From positions 1 to 16,069 of the forward strand of contig JASFQI010000083.1 in assembly GCA_050115555.1 (NCBI GenBank): a stretch of DNA of 16,069 nt, written 5' to 3'. The notes beneath the pieces are model-generated. The model was not told the DNA's origin. It did no database searches and worked only from the letters and a program-made list of their open reading frames with translations. This DNA comes from JASFQI01 sp050115555 (lineage in GTDB: Bacteria > Desulfobacterota > DSM-4660 > Desulfatiglandales > HGW-15). A program made the translations under genes and the position numbers. Every line of letters begins with the position of its first letter. Positions within the stretch are counted from its first letter, which is position 1. Positions 1 to 7,782 of this stretch are shown here, piece after piece.

Positions 1-1803
1 ATCGAGGGCGAGGATACCCGTAAGGGTCTTTGCGGGGCCACGGCCCAGACCATTGCGGCCCGGAACTTCGCCCGCATGGTGGCCGGCGGGGCCGCGGCCC
101 ACTCCGACCACGGTCGGGGCGTGGCCGAGACCTTCCTGGCTGCGGCCCGGAAAGAGACCAAAGACTACAAGATCCGCGACACCAAGAAGCTCCTGGAGAT
201 CGCTCCGGACTTCGGGGTGGATATCTACGTGGAGGACGAGAACGGCGAGAAAGTGGACCGGGACATCGACGAGATCGCCCTGGAGGTCGCGGAAAACGCC
301 CTGGCCCAGTGGGGCCAGCAGGAGGGCGAGGTCTGCACGATCCGGCGGGCTCCCGAGGCAAGGTACGAGCTCTGGAAGAAGCTGGGCGTAGCGCCCCGGG
401 GCATCGACCGGGAGATCGTGGAGATCATGCACCGGACCCACATCGGCGTGGACCAGGACTACGAGAACATCGTGGAGCAGTGCTCCCGGGCGGCCATTGC
501 GGACGGCTGGGGCGGGTCCATGATCGCCACGGACCTCCAGGATGTGCTCTTCGGGTGTCCTTACCCGGTCAAGAGTTCGGCCAACCTGGGCGTCCTCAAG
601 GAAGACCACGTGAATCTGGTCATTCACGGGCACGAGCCGCTCCTGAGCGAGATGATCGTCCAGGCCGCCGAGCTGCCGGAAATGCTCGAGTTGGCCAATT
701 CCAAGGGGGCCAAGGGCATTCAGCTCAGCGGCATCTGCTGTACGGCCAACGAGATCCTCATGCGCCACGGCGTGCCCCTGGCCGGGGATTTCCTACAGCA
801 GGAGCTGGCCATCGTGACCGGTGCGGTGGACGCCATGGTGGTGGATGTCCAGTGCATCATGGAGAACATCGCCAATGTGGCCGACTGCTTTCACACCAAG
901 GTGATCACCACGAACCCGCGCGCCAAGATCGGCTCCGGGCACACCATCCACATCGAGTTCGACGAGCATACCGCGTTCGAGGATGCCAAGGAAATCGTGC
1001 GAGTGGCCATCGAGAACTTCCCGAAACGGGAAAAAGAGGTGGTGATCCCCAGCTACCAGTCCAATCTCATTGCAGGCTTCAGCTACGAGGCCATCAACTA
1101 CCACCTGGGCGGGACCTTCCGAGCGTCCTATACGCCTCTCAACGACAATATCATCAACGGCCGGATTCGCGGGATCGGCGGCGTGGTGGGCTGCAACAAC
1201 GCGCGTACACAGCACGATGGCGGCCACCTAGCCGTGGTCAAGGAGCTCATCAAGAACGACGTGATCGTGCTCACCACGGGCTGTAACGCCATTGCGTGCG
1301 CCAAGGCCGGGCTCCTCACGCCGGAATCCGCTGCAGTCCACTGCGGTCCGGGGCTGGCCGAGGTCTGCGAGACCGTGGGCATCCCGCCGGTCCTCCACAT
1401 GGGGTCGTGCGTGGACAACAGCCGAATCCTCATGGCGGCCACGGAGGTGGTCAAGGCCGGCGGGCTCGGAAATGACATCAGCGACCTTCCGGCCGCAGGG
1501 TCCGCACCCGAGTGGATGAGCGAGAAGGCCATCAGCATCGGGCACTACTTCGTGACCGCAGGGGTGTACACGGTCTTCGGCGTGACCATGCCGGTGAGCG
1601 GATCGCCCATCTTCGAGAACTACCTGTACAAGGAGCTCGAGGAGCTCTACGGCGGCATGTGGGACCTCGTTGTGGATCCCATTGAGCATGCGCGAAAGAT
1701 GATCGCCCACATCGACAAGAAACGGAAGGCCCTCGGCATCGACAAGTCACGCGAGAGGGTCCTCATGGATATGGCCGACCGGCAGAAGCTGGATGCGGCG
1801 TAA
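1..1803 (+). CDS. cooS: Anaerobic Ni-Fe-S carbon monoxide dehydrogenase catalytic subunit (5' end outside window)
   Basis: The enzyme interconverts CO and CO2 at the Ni-4Fe-5S cluster C and, in the Wood-Ljungdahl pathway, feeds CO to acetyl-CoA synthase. The reading frame is open from base 1 and begins inside the conserved GLCGATAQTIAARNFAR block, so about 70 N-terminal residues with the cluster D/B cysteines are missing; 600 residues are present against about 674 in Moorella AcsA. All cluster-C ligand motifs are visible (window residue numbers): HGHEP at 209-213, GICC at 244-247, VDVQC ending at 285, GCNN with Cys398, TTGC with Cys428 and GSCVDN with Cys470. The spacings 247-285, 285-398 and 398-428 match the family. 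It is the first gene of an apparent operon with acsB, 87 bases downstream, which makes it the acetogenic (AcsA) form rather than a CO-sensing or hydrogenase-linked form. Family identity is very secure; the true start cannot be seen. Confidence 0.97.
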   Translation: MEGEDTRKGLCGATAQTIAARNFARMVAGGAAAHSDHGRGVAETFLAAARKETKDYKIRDTKKLLEIAPDFGVDIYVEDENGEKVDRDIDEIALEVAENALAQWGQQEGEVCTIRRAPEARYELWKKLGVAPRGIDREIVEIMHRTHIGVDQDYENIVEQCSRAAIADGWGGSMIATDLQDVLFGCPYPVKSSANLGVLKEDHVNLVIHGHEPLLSEMIVQAAELPEMLELANSKGAKGIQLSGICCTANEILMRHGVPLAGDFLQQELAIVTGAVDAMVVDVQCIMENIANVADCFHTKVITTNPRAKIGSGHTIHIEFDEHTAFEDAKEIVRVAIENFPKREKEVVIPSYQSNLIAGFSYEAINYHLGGTFRASYTPLNDNIINGRIRGIGGVVGCNNARTQHDGGHLAVVKELIKNDVIVLTTGCNAIACAKAGLLTPESAAVHCGPGLAEVCETVGIPPVLHMGSCVDNSRILMAATEVVKAGGLGNDISDLPAAGSAPEWMSEKAISIGHYFVTAGVYTVFGVTMPVSGSPIFENYLYKELEELYGGMWDLVVDPIEHARKMIAHIDKKRKALGIDKSRERVLMDMADRQKLDAA

Positions 1804-1813
1804 GACTGCGGCG

Positions 1814-1835
1814 GGGCCCCGAAGACCCGGGGCCC
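1814..1835 (+). promoter_or_regulatory. GC-rich hairpin between cooS and acsB
   Basis: A perfect 8-bp stem, GGGCCCCG pairing with CGGGGCCC, closes a 6-base loop eleven bases after the cooS stop codon. There is no following T-run, only CTTTCT a few bases later, so it is a weak terminator at best. Inference: it could lower read-through or protect the cooS 3' end after processing, setting the CooS to AcsB ratio within one transcript. Confidence 0.4.
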
Positions 1836-1890
1836 GGACGCTTTCTAAGATATAGTGAACATCACCTCTTAAGAAGGGAGGAACAAGGTT

Positions 1891-4107
1891 ATGTCGAAAC
1901 TCGTAGCATTTGCCGCCATCCAGGGCGCGTACAATATTGTTTCCAAGGCCGAAGGGAAATACAAGCGGGCCCTCGAGAAATTCGGTGGAAGCCAGAAACT
2001 CGAATTTCCCAACACCGCCTACTTTCTGCCCATCATCTATTCCCTGACCGGGATCAAGGTCACGGACCTCGACTCGGCCCGCAAGCCGATGGAGTTCGCT
2101 CGAAAGCTTCTGCCGCCTCACGTGAAGAAGGATTGTCACCTGCCCTATCTCGGGCCCCTGCTGGACGCAGGCATGGCCGCGCTCTTCGCCGAGGAGATCG
2201 TGGAGGCCATTCGGTACGTGGAGGACCCGGACTTCTACCAGCCCTCGGTGGAGGACCCGGATGTGGACAACGGCAAGATCTGGCTGGGTGCGGCGGACGA
2301 CGCGATCATGCGGAAGCGCGGCGTGGAGTTCGTGGACGGGACCGCCCCCGGATTTGCAGCCATCGTAGGCGCGGCCCCGGATCCGGCCACGGCCAAGAAG
2401 ATGGCCGAGGAGTACCAGATCAAGACCATCTACGTATTCATGGCGGCCCACCAGAGCGGCACGACCTTTGCCGAACAGCTCCTTGAAGAGAAGGTCCAGC
2501 TCGGGTGGAACACCCGGCTGGTACCCTTCGGACCGGACATCTCCGCAGCGGTCTTTGCCCTCGGCTTTGCCAACCGGGCCGGCATGTCCTTCGGAGGTAT
2601 CGAGCCGGGGGATTACAAGAAGATGCTGGCCTACCAGAAGAACCGGATCTTCGCGTTCGTCAATGCGCTCGGCGAAGTGAACGCCGAATGGGCGGCCAAC
2701 GCGGCCGGTTGCGTGAACTGGGGCTTCCCGACCCTTGCGGACACGGATATCCCGGAGATCCTGCCCACGGGTGTGTGCACCTACGAGCACGTGGTGGCCA
2801 ATGTGGGCCACGATGAGATGCCCTCCAAGTCCATCGAGATCCGTGGCCTCAAGGTCACGATCACTGAGATCGACATCCCTCTGGCCTACGGTCCTGCCTT
2901 CGAGGGCGAGCGTGTGCGTAAGGACGACCTCTACCTGGAAATGGGCGGCAGCAAGACCCAGTGCACCGAGCTCTGCAAGATGGCCGACATGAACGAGATC
3001 GAGGACGGCAAGGTGGAGGTCGTAGGCCCCAATCTCAAGGACTGCAAGAAGGGCGACAAGCTGCCGCTCGGGATCTACGTCCAGGTGGCCGGACGACAGA
3101 TGCAGGAGGACTTCGAGCCTATCCTGGAGAGGCAGATCCACCACCTGATCAACTATGCCCAGGGCATCATGCACATCGGGCAGCGGGACATCTCCTGGAT
3201 CCGTGTGGGAGAGCCGGCCGTGGAAAAGGGCTTCACGCTCAAGGACCTCGGGACCATTCTTCACGCCAAGCTGCATCAGGATTTCGGAACGATTCTCGAC
3301 AAGGTCCAGGTGACCCTTTACACGAAAGACGAAGACGTGCAGGCTCTGACCAAGAGAGCGCGCGAGGAGTACAAGCACCGTGACGAGCGCGTGGAGAGCA
3401 TGACCGACGAGGACACGGATCCCTTTTACTCCTGCACCCTGTGCCAGTCCTTCGCACCGAACCACGTGTGCGTGGTCAGCCCGGAGCGGACCGGTCTCTG
3501 CGGGGCCTACAACTGGATGGACTGCAAGGCGTCCTTCGAGATCAACCCCACCGGACCCAACCAGCCCGTGGAAAAGGGCGAGTGTACGGACCCGGTGATG
3601 GGCTCGTGGGCGGGCGTGGACGAGTTCGTGTACAAGGCGTCCCGGCAGGCCATCAACCACGTAAACTTCTACAGCCTGGTCCAGGACCCCATGACCACGT
3701 GCGGGTGCTGTGAGTGTATTGCCGCAGTCCTTCCCACGTGCAATGGCGTCATGACCGTCCACCGGGACTACATCGGAGAAACCCCGTCCGGCATGAAGTT
3801 CACCACGCTTGCAGGCGTTATGGGCGGCGGTCAGTCGTCCCCGGGTTTTGTCGGGCACTCCAAGTTCAACATCACCCAGCGCAAATTCATCAAGGGCGAC
3901 GGTGGACTCAGGCGCCTGGTGTGGATGCCCAAGTCCCTCAAGGACGAGATCAAGGAGCGCTTTGAGAGGCGCGCCGAGGAGGAAGGCATTGCGGACCTGC
4001 TCGACCGGATTGCGGACGAGACCGTAGGAATCACCGAGGAAGAGATCATGCCGTTCCTGCAGGAGAAGGATCATCCCGCCCTGAAGATGGACCCCATCGT
4101 CGGCTGA
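1891..4107 (+). CDS. acsB: Acetyl-CoA synthase (CODH/ACS beta subunit, bacterial type)
   Basis: It condenses CO, a methyl group from the corrinoid protein and CoA into acetyl-CoA at the A cluster (a 4Fe-4S cubane bridged to a Ni-Ni site). The 738 residues compare with 729 in Moorella. The N-terminal domain that contacts CooS and carries the CO tunnel is present, so this is the full bacterial form and not the shorter archaeal CdhC. The A-cluster ligands are Cys515, Cys518, Cys527 and Cys537 (SCTLC, HVC, LCGAYNW) and the Cys-Gly-Cys at 604-606. Their spacings (3, 9, 10, 67, 2) equal those of the Moorella ligands 506, 509, 518, 528, 595 and 597. The ATG at 1891 follows a strong GGGAGG ribosome-binding site. 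It sits between cooS and acsC in the same direction, consistent with a translated CODH/ACS complex in the cytoplasm. Confidence 0.98.
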   Translation: MSKLVAFAAIQGAYNIVSKAEGKYKRALEKFGGSQKLEFPNTAYFLPIIYSLTGIKVTDLDSARKPMEFARKLLPPHVKKDCHLPYLGPLLDAGMAALFAEEIVEAIRYVEDPDFYQPSVEDPDVDNGKIWLGAADDAIMRKRGVEFVDGTAPGFAAIVGAAPDPATAKKMAEEYQIKTIYVFMAAHQSGTTFAEQLLEEKVQLGWNTRLVPFGPDISAAVFALGFANRAGMSFGGIEPGDYKKMLAYQKNRIFAFVNALGEVNAEWAANAAGCVNWGFPTLADTDIPEILPTGVCTYEHVVANVGHDEMPSKSIEIRGLKVTITEIDIPLAYGPAFEGERVRKDDLYLEMGGSKTQCTELCKMADMNEIEDGKVEVVGPNLKDCKKGDKLPLGIYVQVAGRQMQEDFEPILERQIHHLINYAQGIMHIGQRDISWIRVGEPAVEKGFTLKDLGTILHAKLHQDFGTILDKVQVTLYTKDEDVQALTKRAREEYKHRDERVESMTDEDTDPFYSCTLCQSFAPNHVCVVSPERTGLCGAYNWMDCKASFEINPTGPNQPVEKGECTDPVMGSWAGVDEFVYKASRQAINHVNFYSLVQDPMTTCGCCECIAAVLPTCNGVMTVHRDYIGETPSGMKFTTLAGVMGGGQSSPGFVGHSKFNITQRKFIKGDGGLRRLVWMPKSLKDEIKERFERRAEEEGIADLLDRIADETVGITEEEIMPFLQEKDHPALKMDPIVG

Positions 4108-4159
4108 CATTCGGCGCGGGGACGAGAACAAAGAAAACCTTCGTGATGAGGAGAGCAAC

Positions 4160-5506
4160 ATGGGACTGACTGGTATACAGATCTTCAAAATGCTTCCCAA
4201 GACGAACTGCGGTGAGTGCGGCGTCCCCACCTGCCTGGCCTTTGCCATGAACCTGGCATCGGGTAAGGCGGAGCTGGACGCCTGCCCGTACGTGTCGGAC
4301 GAGGCCCGGGAACAGCTTGCCGAGGCCTCGGCCCCGCCGATTCGACCGGTAGCGATCGGGGCGGGCGTCCGGGCGTTCAAGGTCGGCGGTGAGACCGTCA
4401 TGTTTCGTCATGAGAAGACGTTTTACAACCCGACCGGGCTGGGTGCCCTGGTGACGTCGGATATCGACGCGGATGCCCTGGACGCCAAGCTCAAGGAATG
4501 GAATGCACTTCAGTTCGAGCGTGTGGGCCTGAACCTTCGGCCCGAGCTGGTTGCGCTCAAGGACGTGAGCGGTGATGCCGCGGCCTTTTCCGCCGCAGCC
4601 AAAAAGATCGCCGAGGAGAGCGAGTTCAACCTCGTGCTCATGAGCGACAAGGTGGATGTGCTCAAGGCGGGCGTGGAGGCGGCCGGCTTCAAGAAGCCGC
4701 TGCTCTACGCGGCGACCAAGGAGAATGTGGACGACCTGGGGGCGCTGGCCCAGGAAAACGGCCTGCCTTTGGCAGTGAAGGCCGACAACATCGACGGCCT
4801 CGTGGAGCTCACGGACAAGCTCACGGGCATGGGGGTCAAGGACCTGGTCCTGGACCCGGGCTCGCGGGAACCCAAGCAGGTGTTCGAGGATCATGTGGGG
4901 ATCCGAAGGGCGGCCCTCAAGGCGGGAAATCGTTCCGTGGGCTTTCCCACGATCGCCTTCCCGTGCGAGATGGCGGGCAACCTGGACATGGAGACCGTGC
5001 TCGGGGCGCTGCTCATCGCCAAGTACGCAGGGATCGTCATCCTTTCAGATTTCACAGGGGAAAGCCTCTTTCCCCTGCTCCTGGAGCGCCTCAACATCTA
5101 CACGGACCCGCAGCGGCCCATGACCGTGACCCAGGGCATCTACGAGATCGGCACACCGGACGAGAACTCGCCGGTGCTCATCACCACGAACTTCTCGCTG
5201 ACCTACTTCATTGTGAGCGGGGAGATCGAGGCCAGCCGAATCTCTAGCTGGCTGCTGATCATGGACACCGAGGGGCTTTCCGTCATGACCGCGTGGGCGG
5301 CCGGGAAGTTCGTGGGGGATGCCGTGGGTATGTTCGTCAAGAAGTGCGGCATCGCCGACAAGGTGAAACACCGCAAGATCATCATCCCCGGGTACGCGGC
5401 GTCGATCAGCGGGGACATGGAAGAGGAGCTTCCGGACTGGGAGATCCTGATCGGACCCAGGGACGCCTCCCTGATCCCCAAGTACCTCAAGGACATGGGA
5501 AATTAG
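4160..5506 (+). CDS. acsC: Corrinoid iron-sulfur protein large (gamma) subunit
   Basis: This is the larger subunit of the corrinoid iron-sulfur protein. It accepts the methyl group from methyltetrahydrofolate and donates it to AcsB. Its 448 residues match the Moorella protein (about 446). The N-terminal 4Fe-4S motif is Cys17-x2-Cys20-x4-Cys25-x16-Cys42 (NCGECG start); this cluster reductively reactivates the cobamide. A TIM-barrel segment of about 60-325 follows, then the C-terminal cobamide-binding domain ending in the family-typical IIIPGYAASISGDMEEELP stretch. ATG 4160 is preceded by GAGGAG. The gap after acsB is 52 bases. The partner small subunit gene (acsD), which the family needs for the heterodimer, is neither directly after this gene nor elsewhere in the window, so it is probably encoded upstream of cooS or elsewhere. 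Confidence 0.96.
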   Translation: MGLTGIQIFKMLPKTNCGECGVPTCLAFAMNLASGKAELDACPYVSDEAREQLAEASAPPIRPVAIGAGVRAFKVGGETVMFRHEKTFYNPTGLGALVTSDIDADALDAKLKEWNALQFERVGLNLRPELVALKDVSGDAAAFSAAAKKIAEESEFNLVLMSDKVDVLKAGVEAAGFKKPLLYAATKENVDDLGALAQENGLPLAVKADNIDGLVELTDKLTGMGVKDLVLDPGSREPKQVFEDHVGIRRAALKAGNRSVGFPTIAFPCEMAGNLDMETVLGALLIAKYAGIVILSDFTGESLFPLLLERLNIYTDPQRPMTVTQGIYEIGTPDENSPVLITTNFSLTYFIVSGEIEASRISSWLLIMDTEGLSVMTAWAAGKFVGDAVGMFVKKCGIADKVKHRKIIIPGYAASISGDMEEELPDWEILIGPRDASLIPKYLKDMGN

Positions 5507-5551
5507 GTTTCCCTGATAACCCGACACCCTCGTTCGTGATGGAGAGAGCCT

Positions 5552-6436
5552 ATGCTAATAATTGGAGAAAACCTGAACGTGATCAGCCGGAAGATCGGGA
5601 AGGCCTTCAAGGAGAAGGACCCGGCCCCGATCGTCGAGGAGGCCAAGCGGCAGAAGGACCTCGGCATGGACTGGATCGACATCAACCTGGGCCCGGCCCG
5701 CAAGGGCGGACCGGAACTCATGGAGTTTGTCGTCACCACGGTCCAGAACGAGATCGGGGACACGCCGCCGCTCTGTCTGGACACCTCGAACATTGAGGCC
5801 ATGGAAGCCGGACTCGCGGCCCACAAGGGGAAGGCCATCATCAACTCGATCATGGCCCGGCCGGAGCGCTACGAGAAGATGATTCCCCTGGCCGTGAAGT
5901 ACAAGGCGGCCATGATCGCTCTCATGTGGGGGCCGGAAGGCTTGCCGCGTGACGAAAACGAGCGGGCGGCCCTGGCCGTGGAGCTCCTTTACGCGGCGAA
6001 CGAGGCCGGCGTGCCGAACGAGGACATCTTCGTGGATGGGATCGTTACGCCGGTGAACATTCAGCAGCCCCAGCTCATGAGCCTTCTCGCTTTCCAGGGG
6101 ATGCTCCAGGACATCGCCCCGGGTGCCAAATCGACCTGCGGCCTGTCCAACGTCTCCAACGGACCCCCGGATAACCTCCGCCCGATCCTGAACCAGACCT
6201 ACATGGTCATGCTGGAGCGGAACGGGATGTACTCCGTGATCGCGGACGCATACGACGAAGCGCTCGTGGCCATTGCGCGGGGGCAGCGTCCGGACATCGT
6301 GGAGGTCATCCACAAGGTCATGGACGAGGAGGTCGTTGACATGGGCTCGCTTTCCGAAGAGCTCCAGGGCTACGCCAAGACGGCCCGGGTCATCCTGGGT
6401 CACTCCCTGTACTCGGATTCCTGGCTCGAGCTGTAA
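5552..6436 (+). CDS. acsE: Methyltetrahydrofolate:corrinoid iron-sulfur protein methyltransferase
   Basis: It transfers the N5-methyl group of methyltetrahydrofolate to Co(I) of the corrinoid iron-sulfur protein. It is a pterin-binding TIM barrel of the dihydropteroate-synthase/MetH-methyltransferase fold. Pterin-contact motifs are visible: LCLD with Asp77, IINS with Asn98, FVDG with Asp162, and GLSNVS with Asn200, the residue that in Moorella MeTr hydrogen-bonds N5. The start MLIIGE at ATG 5552 matches the family N-terminus and follows GGAGAG. At 294 residues it is about 30 longer than Moorella MeTr (262). The extra residues lie between IADAYDEAL and the C-terminal SLYSDSWL segment, roughly 240-280, and are acidic and helical-looking. 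It is last in the acs operon, 45 bases after acsC. Confusion with dihydropteroate synthase is unlikely given the context. Confidence 0.95.
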   Translation: MLIIGENLNVISRKIGKAFKEKDPAPIVEEAKRQKDLGMDWIDINLGPARKGGPELMEFVVTTVQNEIGDTPPLCLDTSNIEAMEAGLAAHKGKAIINSIMARPERYEKMIPLAVKYKAAMIALMWGPEGLPRDENERAALAVELLYAANEAGVPNEDIFVDGIVTPVNIQQPQLMSLLAFQGMLQDIAPGAKSTCGLSNVSNGPPDNLRPILNQTYMVMLERNGMYSVIADAYDEALVAIARGQRPDIVEVIHKVMDEEVVDMGSLSEELQGYAKTARVILGHSLYSDSWLEL

Positions 6437-6474
6437 ACCGACAACGGCGCACTCTTTCCCGCGCCGTCACGATG

Positions 6475-6517
6475 AAAGGCCTCCCGTGGGTTGGGCATCC
6501 ATCCCATGGGGGGCTTT
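6475..6517 (+). terminator. Probable transcription terminator after acsE
   Basis: AAAGGCCTCCCGTGGG (6475-6490) can pair with CCCATGGGGGGCTTT (6503-6517), with G-U pairs and one unpaired base, around a 12-base loop. The complementary AAAG...CTTT ends are typical of intrinsic terminators, but the following TGCTGTTCTG is only moderately T-rich. It lies between acsE and mrp and probably ends, or attenuates, the acs transcript. Confidence 0.5.
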
Positions 6518-6598
6518 GCTGTTCTGAAAAAGATCGGGGCGTGGAATCGGTATGGCCTCCCCGTTCGGCACGCGCAGACAAGGAGAGACAAGGAAATC

Positions 6599-7471
6599 AT
6601 GAAGGAAAAGGAAGAATTGCCCACGATGAAGCAACCGACGCCCGGGGACCTGGAGCGAGCGGAACAGGATCGGATGATCGAGGCCGGGCTCAAGCGAATC
6701 GGGCGGAAAATCCTGGTGATGAGCGGCAAGGGGGGTGTGGGAAAGAGCACCGTCGCCTCCATGCTAGCAGTGCTCCTGGCCCATCGAGGCTTTCGCGTGG
6801 GCCTGCTGGACGTAGACCTTCACGGCCCCAGCATTCCCCGTCTCGTTGGAGCAAGAGGCGGCCTTCGAATCGAGGGAGAAGGTCGTGTGCGTCCCTATCA
6901 GGGGGAGGATGGGCTGCAGGTCATGTCCATCGAGATGGTTCTGGGCGAGAACAAGGATGCGGCGGTGATCTGGCGTGGCCCTCTTAAGATCAGTGCCATA
7001 CGTCAGTTCATCTCGGATATCGAGTGGGGGGACCTGGACTACCTCGTCGTGGACTCGCCTCCGGGGACCGGTGACGAACCGCTGACAGTGGCGCAGACCA
7101 TTCCGGATGCCGAGGCCCTGATCGTAACCACGCCGCAGGAAATCAGCCTGGCCGACGTGCGAAAGTCCATCAACTTCTGCAGGGAGGTGAACCTGAAGAT
7201 CGCGGGCTTGGTGGAAAACATGGGGGCCATGGTCTGTCCGCACTGCGGCAAGGAGATTCCCCTGTTTGGATCCGGTGGGGGCGTAAAGGTGGCCGAGCAG
7301 ATGGGCCTTCCCCTGCTGGCGGAAATCCCGGCCGACCCGGCCCTGGTCGAGCTAGGGGATCAAGGGCGACTGGCCGAATTGCGAAAGGACAAGGAACGCC
7401 CCGTGCGCAAGGCGTACGACCGCATCGTCGACCGGATTACGGCCGACGGACCGGCTCCGGTTTCAGGGTAG
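6599..7471 (+). CDS. mrp: Mrp/NBP35-family iron-sulfur cluster carrier P-loop ATPase
   Basis: It belongs to the MinD/Mrp group of deviant Walker-A ATPases that bind and deliver Fe-S clusters as dimers in the cytoplasm. With the ATG at 6599 it has 290 residues. The deviant P-loop GKGGVGKST is at 43-51, the family signature DVDLHGPSIPRL starts at 71, a VVDSPPGTGDEP switch motif follows, and the cluster-bridging CPHC pair sits in the MVCPHCGKEI segment. The Cys-rich N-terminal extension of eukaryotic Nbp35 is absent. The start was chosen because AAGGA lies 5 bases upstream; an upstream TTG at 6491 would place the terminator hairpin in the coding region, and ATG 6626 is a possible later start. 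Downstream of a CODH/ACS cluster rich in Fe-S enzymes, a role in maturing them is plausible, but it is not CooC, which has a different signature. Confidence 0.92.
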   Translation: MKEKEELPTMKQPTPGDLERAEQDRMIEAGLKRIGRKILVMSGKGGVGKSTVASMLAVLLAHRGFRVGLLDVDLHGPSIPRLVGARGGLRIEGEGRVRPYQGEDGLQVMSIEMVLGENKDAAVIWRGPLKISAIRQFISDIEWGDLDYLVVDSPPGTGDEPLTVAQTIPDAEALIVTTPQEISLADVRKSINFCREVNLKIAGLVENMGAMVCPHCGKEIPLFGSGGGVKVAEQMGLPLLAEIPADPALVELGDQGRLAELRKDKERPVRKAYDRIVDRITADGPAPVSG

Positions 7472-7571
7472 GCAATCCCCTGCCGGGGCCTGAGGGGCTT
7501 CACGCAACGGTGCGGTCTTGATCGAGCGTGCGACCTCCCATGAACAGGGGCAGACATCGCTTGCGGGCAAG

Positions 7572-7591
7572 GGTTCAAGGCCTCTTGAACC
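7572..7591. promoter_or_regulatory. Perfect 8-bp inverted repeat upstream of a promoter
   Basis: GGTTCAAG and CTTGAACC flank a GCCT spacer, ending 13 bases before the -35 box of the promoter at 7605. The position fits an activator or repressor site. It can also form a hairpin, but no T-run follows, so a terminator of mrp is less likely. It lies in the 311-base gene-free gap 7472-7782. The rest of that gap shows only short GC-rich stems just after mrp, the promoter, and the leader described separately. Confidence 0.4.
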
Positions 7592-7604
7592 ATCCGGCCC
7601 ATGC

Positions 7605-7633
7605 TTGAAAAACCAGGCAAATCCGACTATAAT
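7605..7633 (+). promoter_or_regulatory. Near-consensus sigma70-type promoter for the J-domain gene
   Basis: TTGAAA (7605-7610), a 17-base spacer and TATAAT (7628-7633) form one of the best promoter matches in the window, in an unusually AT-rich patch. Predicted transcription start is near 7640, which gives a leader of about 140 bases before the GTG at 7783. It indicates that the J-domain gene and perhaps the kinase gene are transcribed independently of acs-mrp. Confidence 0.7.
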
Positions 7634-7649
7634 AGATTTTTCTTTTTTA

Positions 7650-7682
7650 GACTCCCCGCGCGATTTGAGGGGGCGGAGAGTC
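7650..7682 (+). promoter_or_regulatory. Hairpin at the start of the J-domain gene leader
   Basis: GACTCCCCGC (7650-7659) pairs with GCGGAGAGTC (7673-7682), ten positions with one C-A mismatch, around a 13-base loop. It begins about ten bases after the predicted transcription start. A second small stem, ACCCC/GGGGT with a four-base loop, lies at 7725-7738. These may stabilise the mRNA 5' end; no known riboswitch was recognised. Confidence 0.35.
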
Positions 7683-7782
7683 CTCAGGGATATGGCGTGC
7701 GGATTCCGTGGATATTGCTCGTTGACCCCGGTCGGGGTATGCGCGGGCAAGGTATTTTTCAGCGTTCAGGAGTTGGATTTCG

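Noticed and set aside
1180..1420. Suspected missing cluster-C cysteine near the C-terminus of CooS
   Set aside because: Re-alignment by spacing places the last three ligands at GCNN, TTGC and GSCVDN, all present, so the active site looks complete.
1747..4401. Open frame of 884 codons on the minus strand opposite acsB
   Set aside because: It lies wholly antisense to a gene with complete catalytic motifs, has low-complexity His/Leu/Val-rich composition and shows no domain; it is a by-product of high-GC codon use.
4046..4894. Minus-strand open frame opposite the start of acsC
   Set aside because: Antisense shadow of a conserved gene; no motif and no ribosome-binding context.
7571..7591. tRNA-like T-arm (GGTTCAA in a stem)
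   Set aside because: No acceptor, D-arm or anticodon arm could be found around it; it is better read as a palindrome upstream of a promoter.
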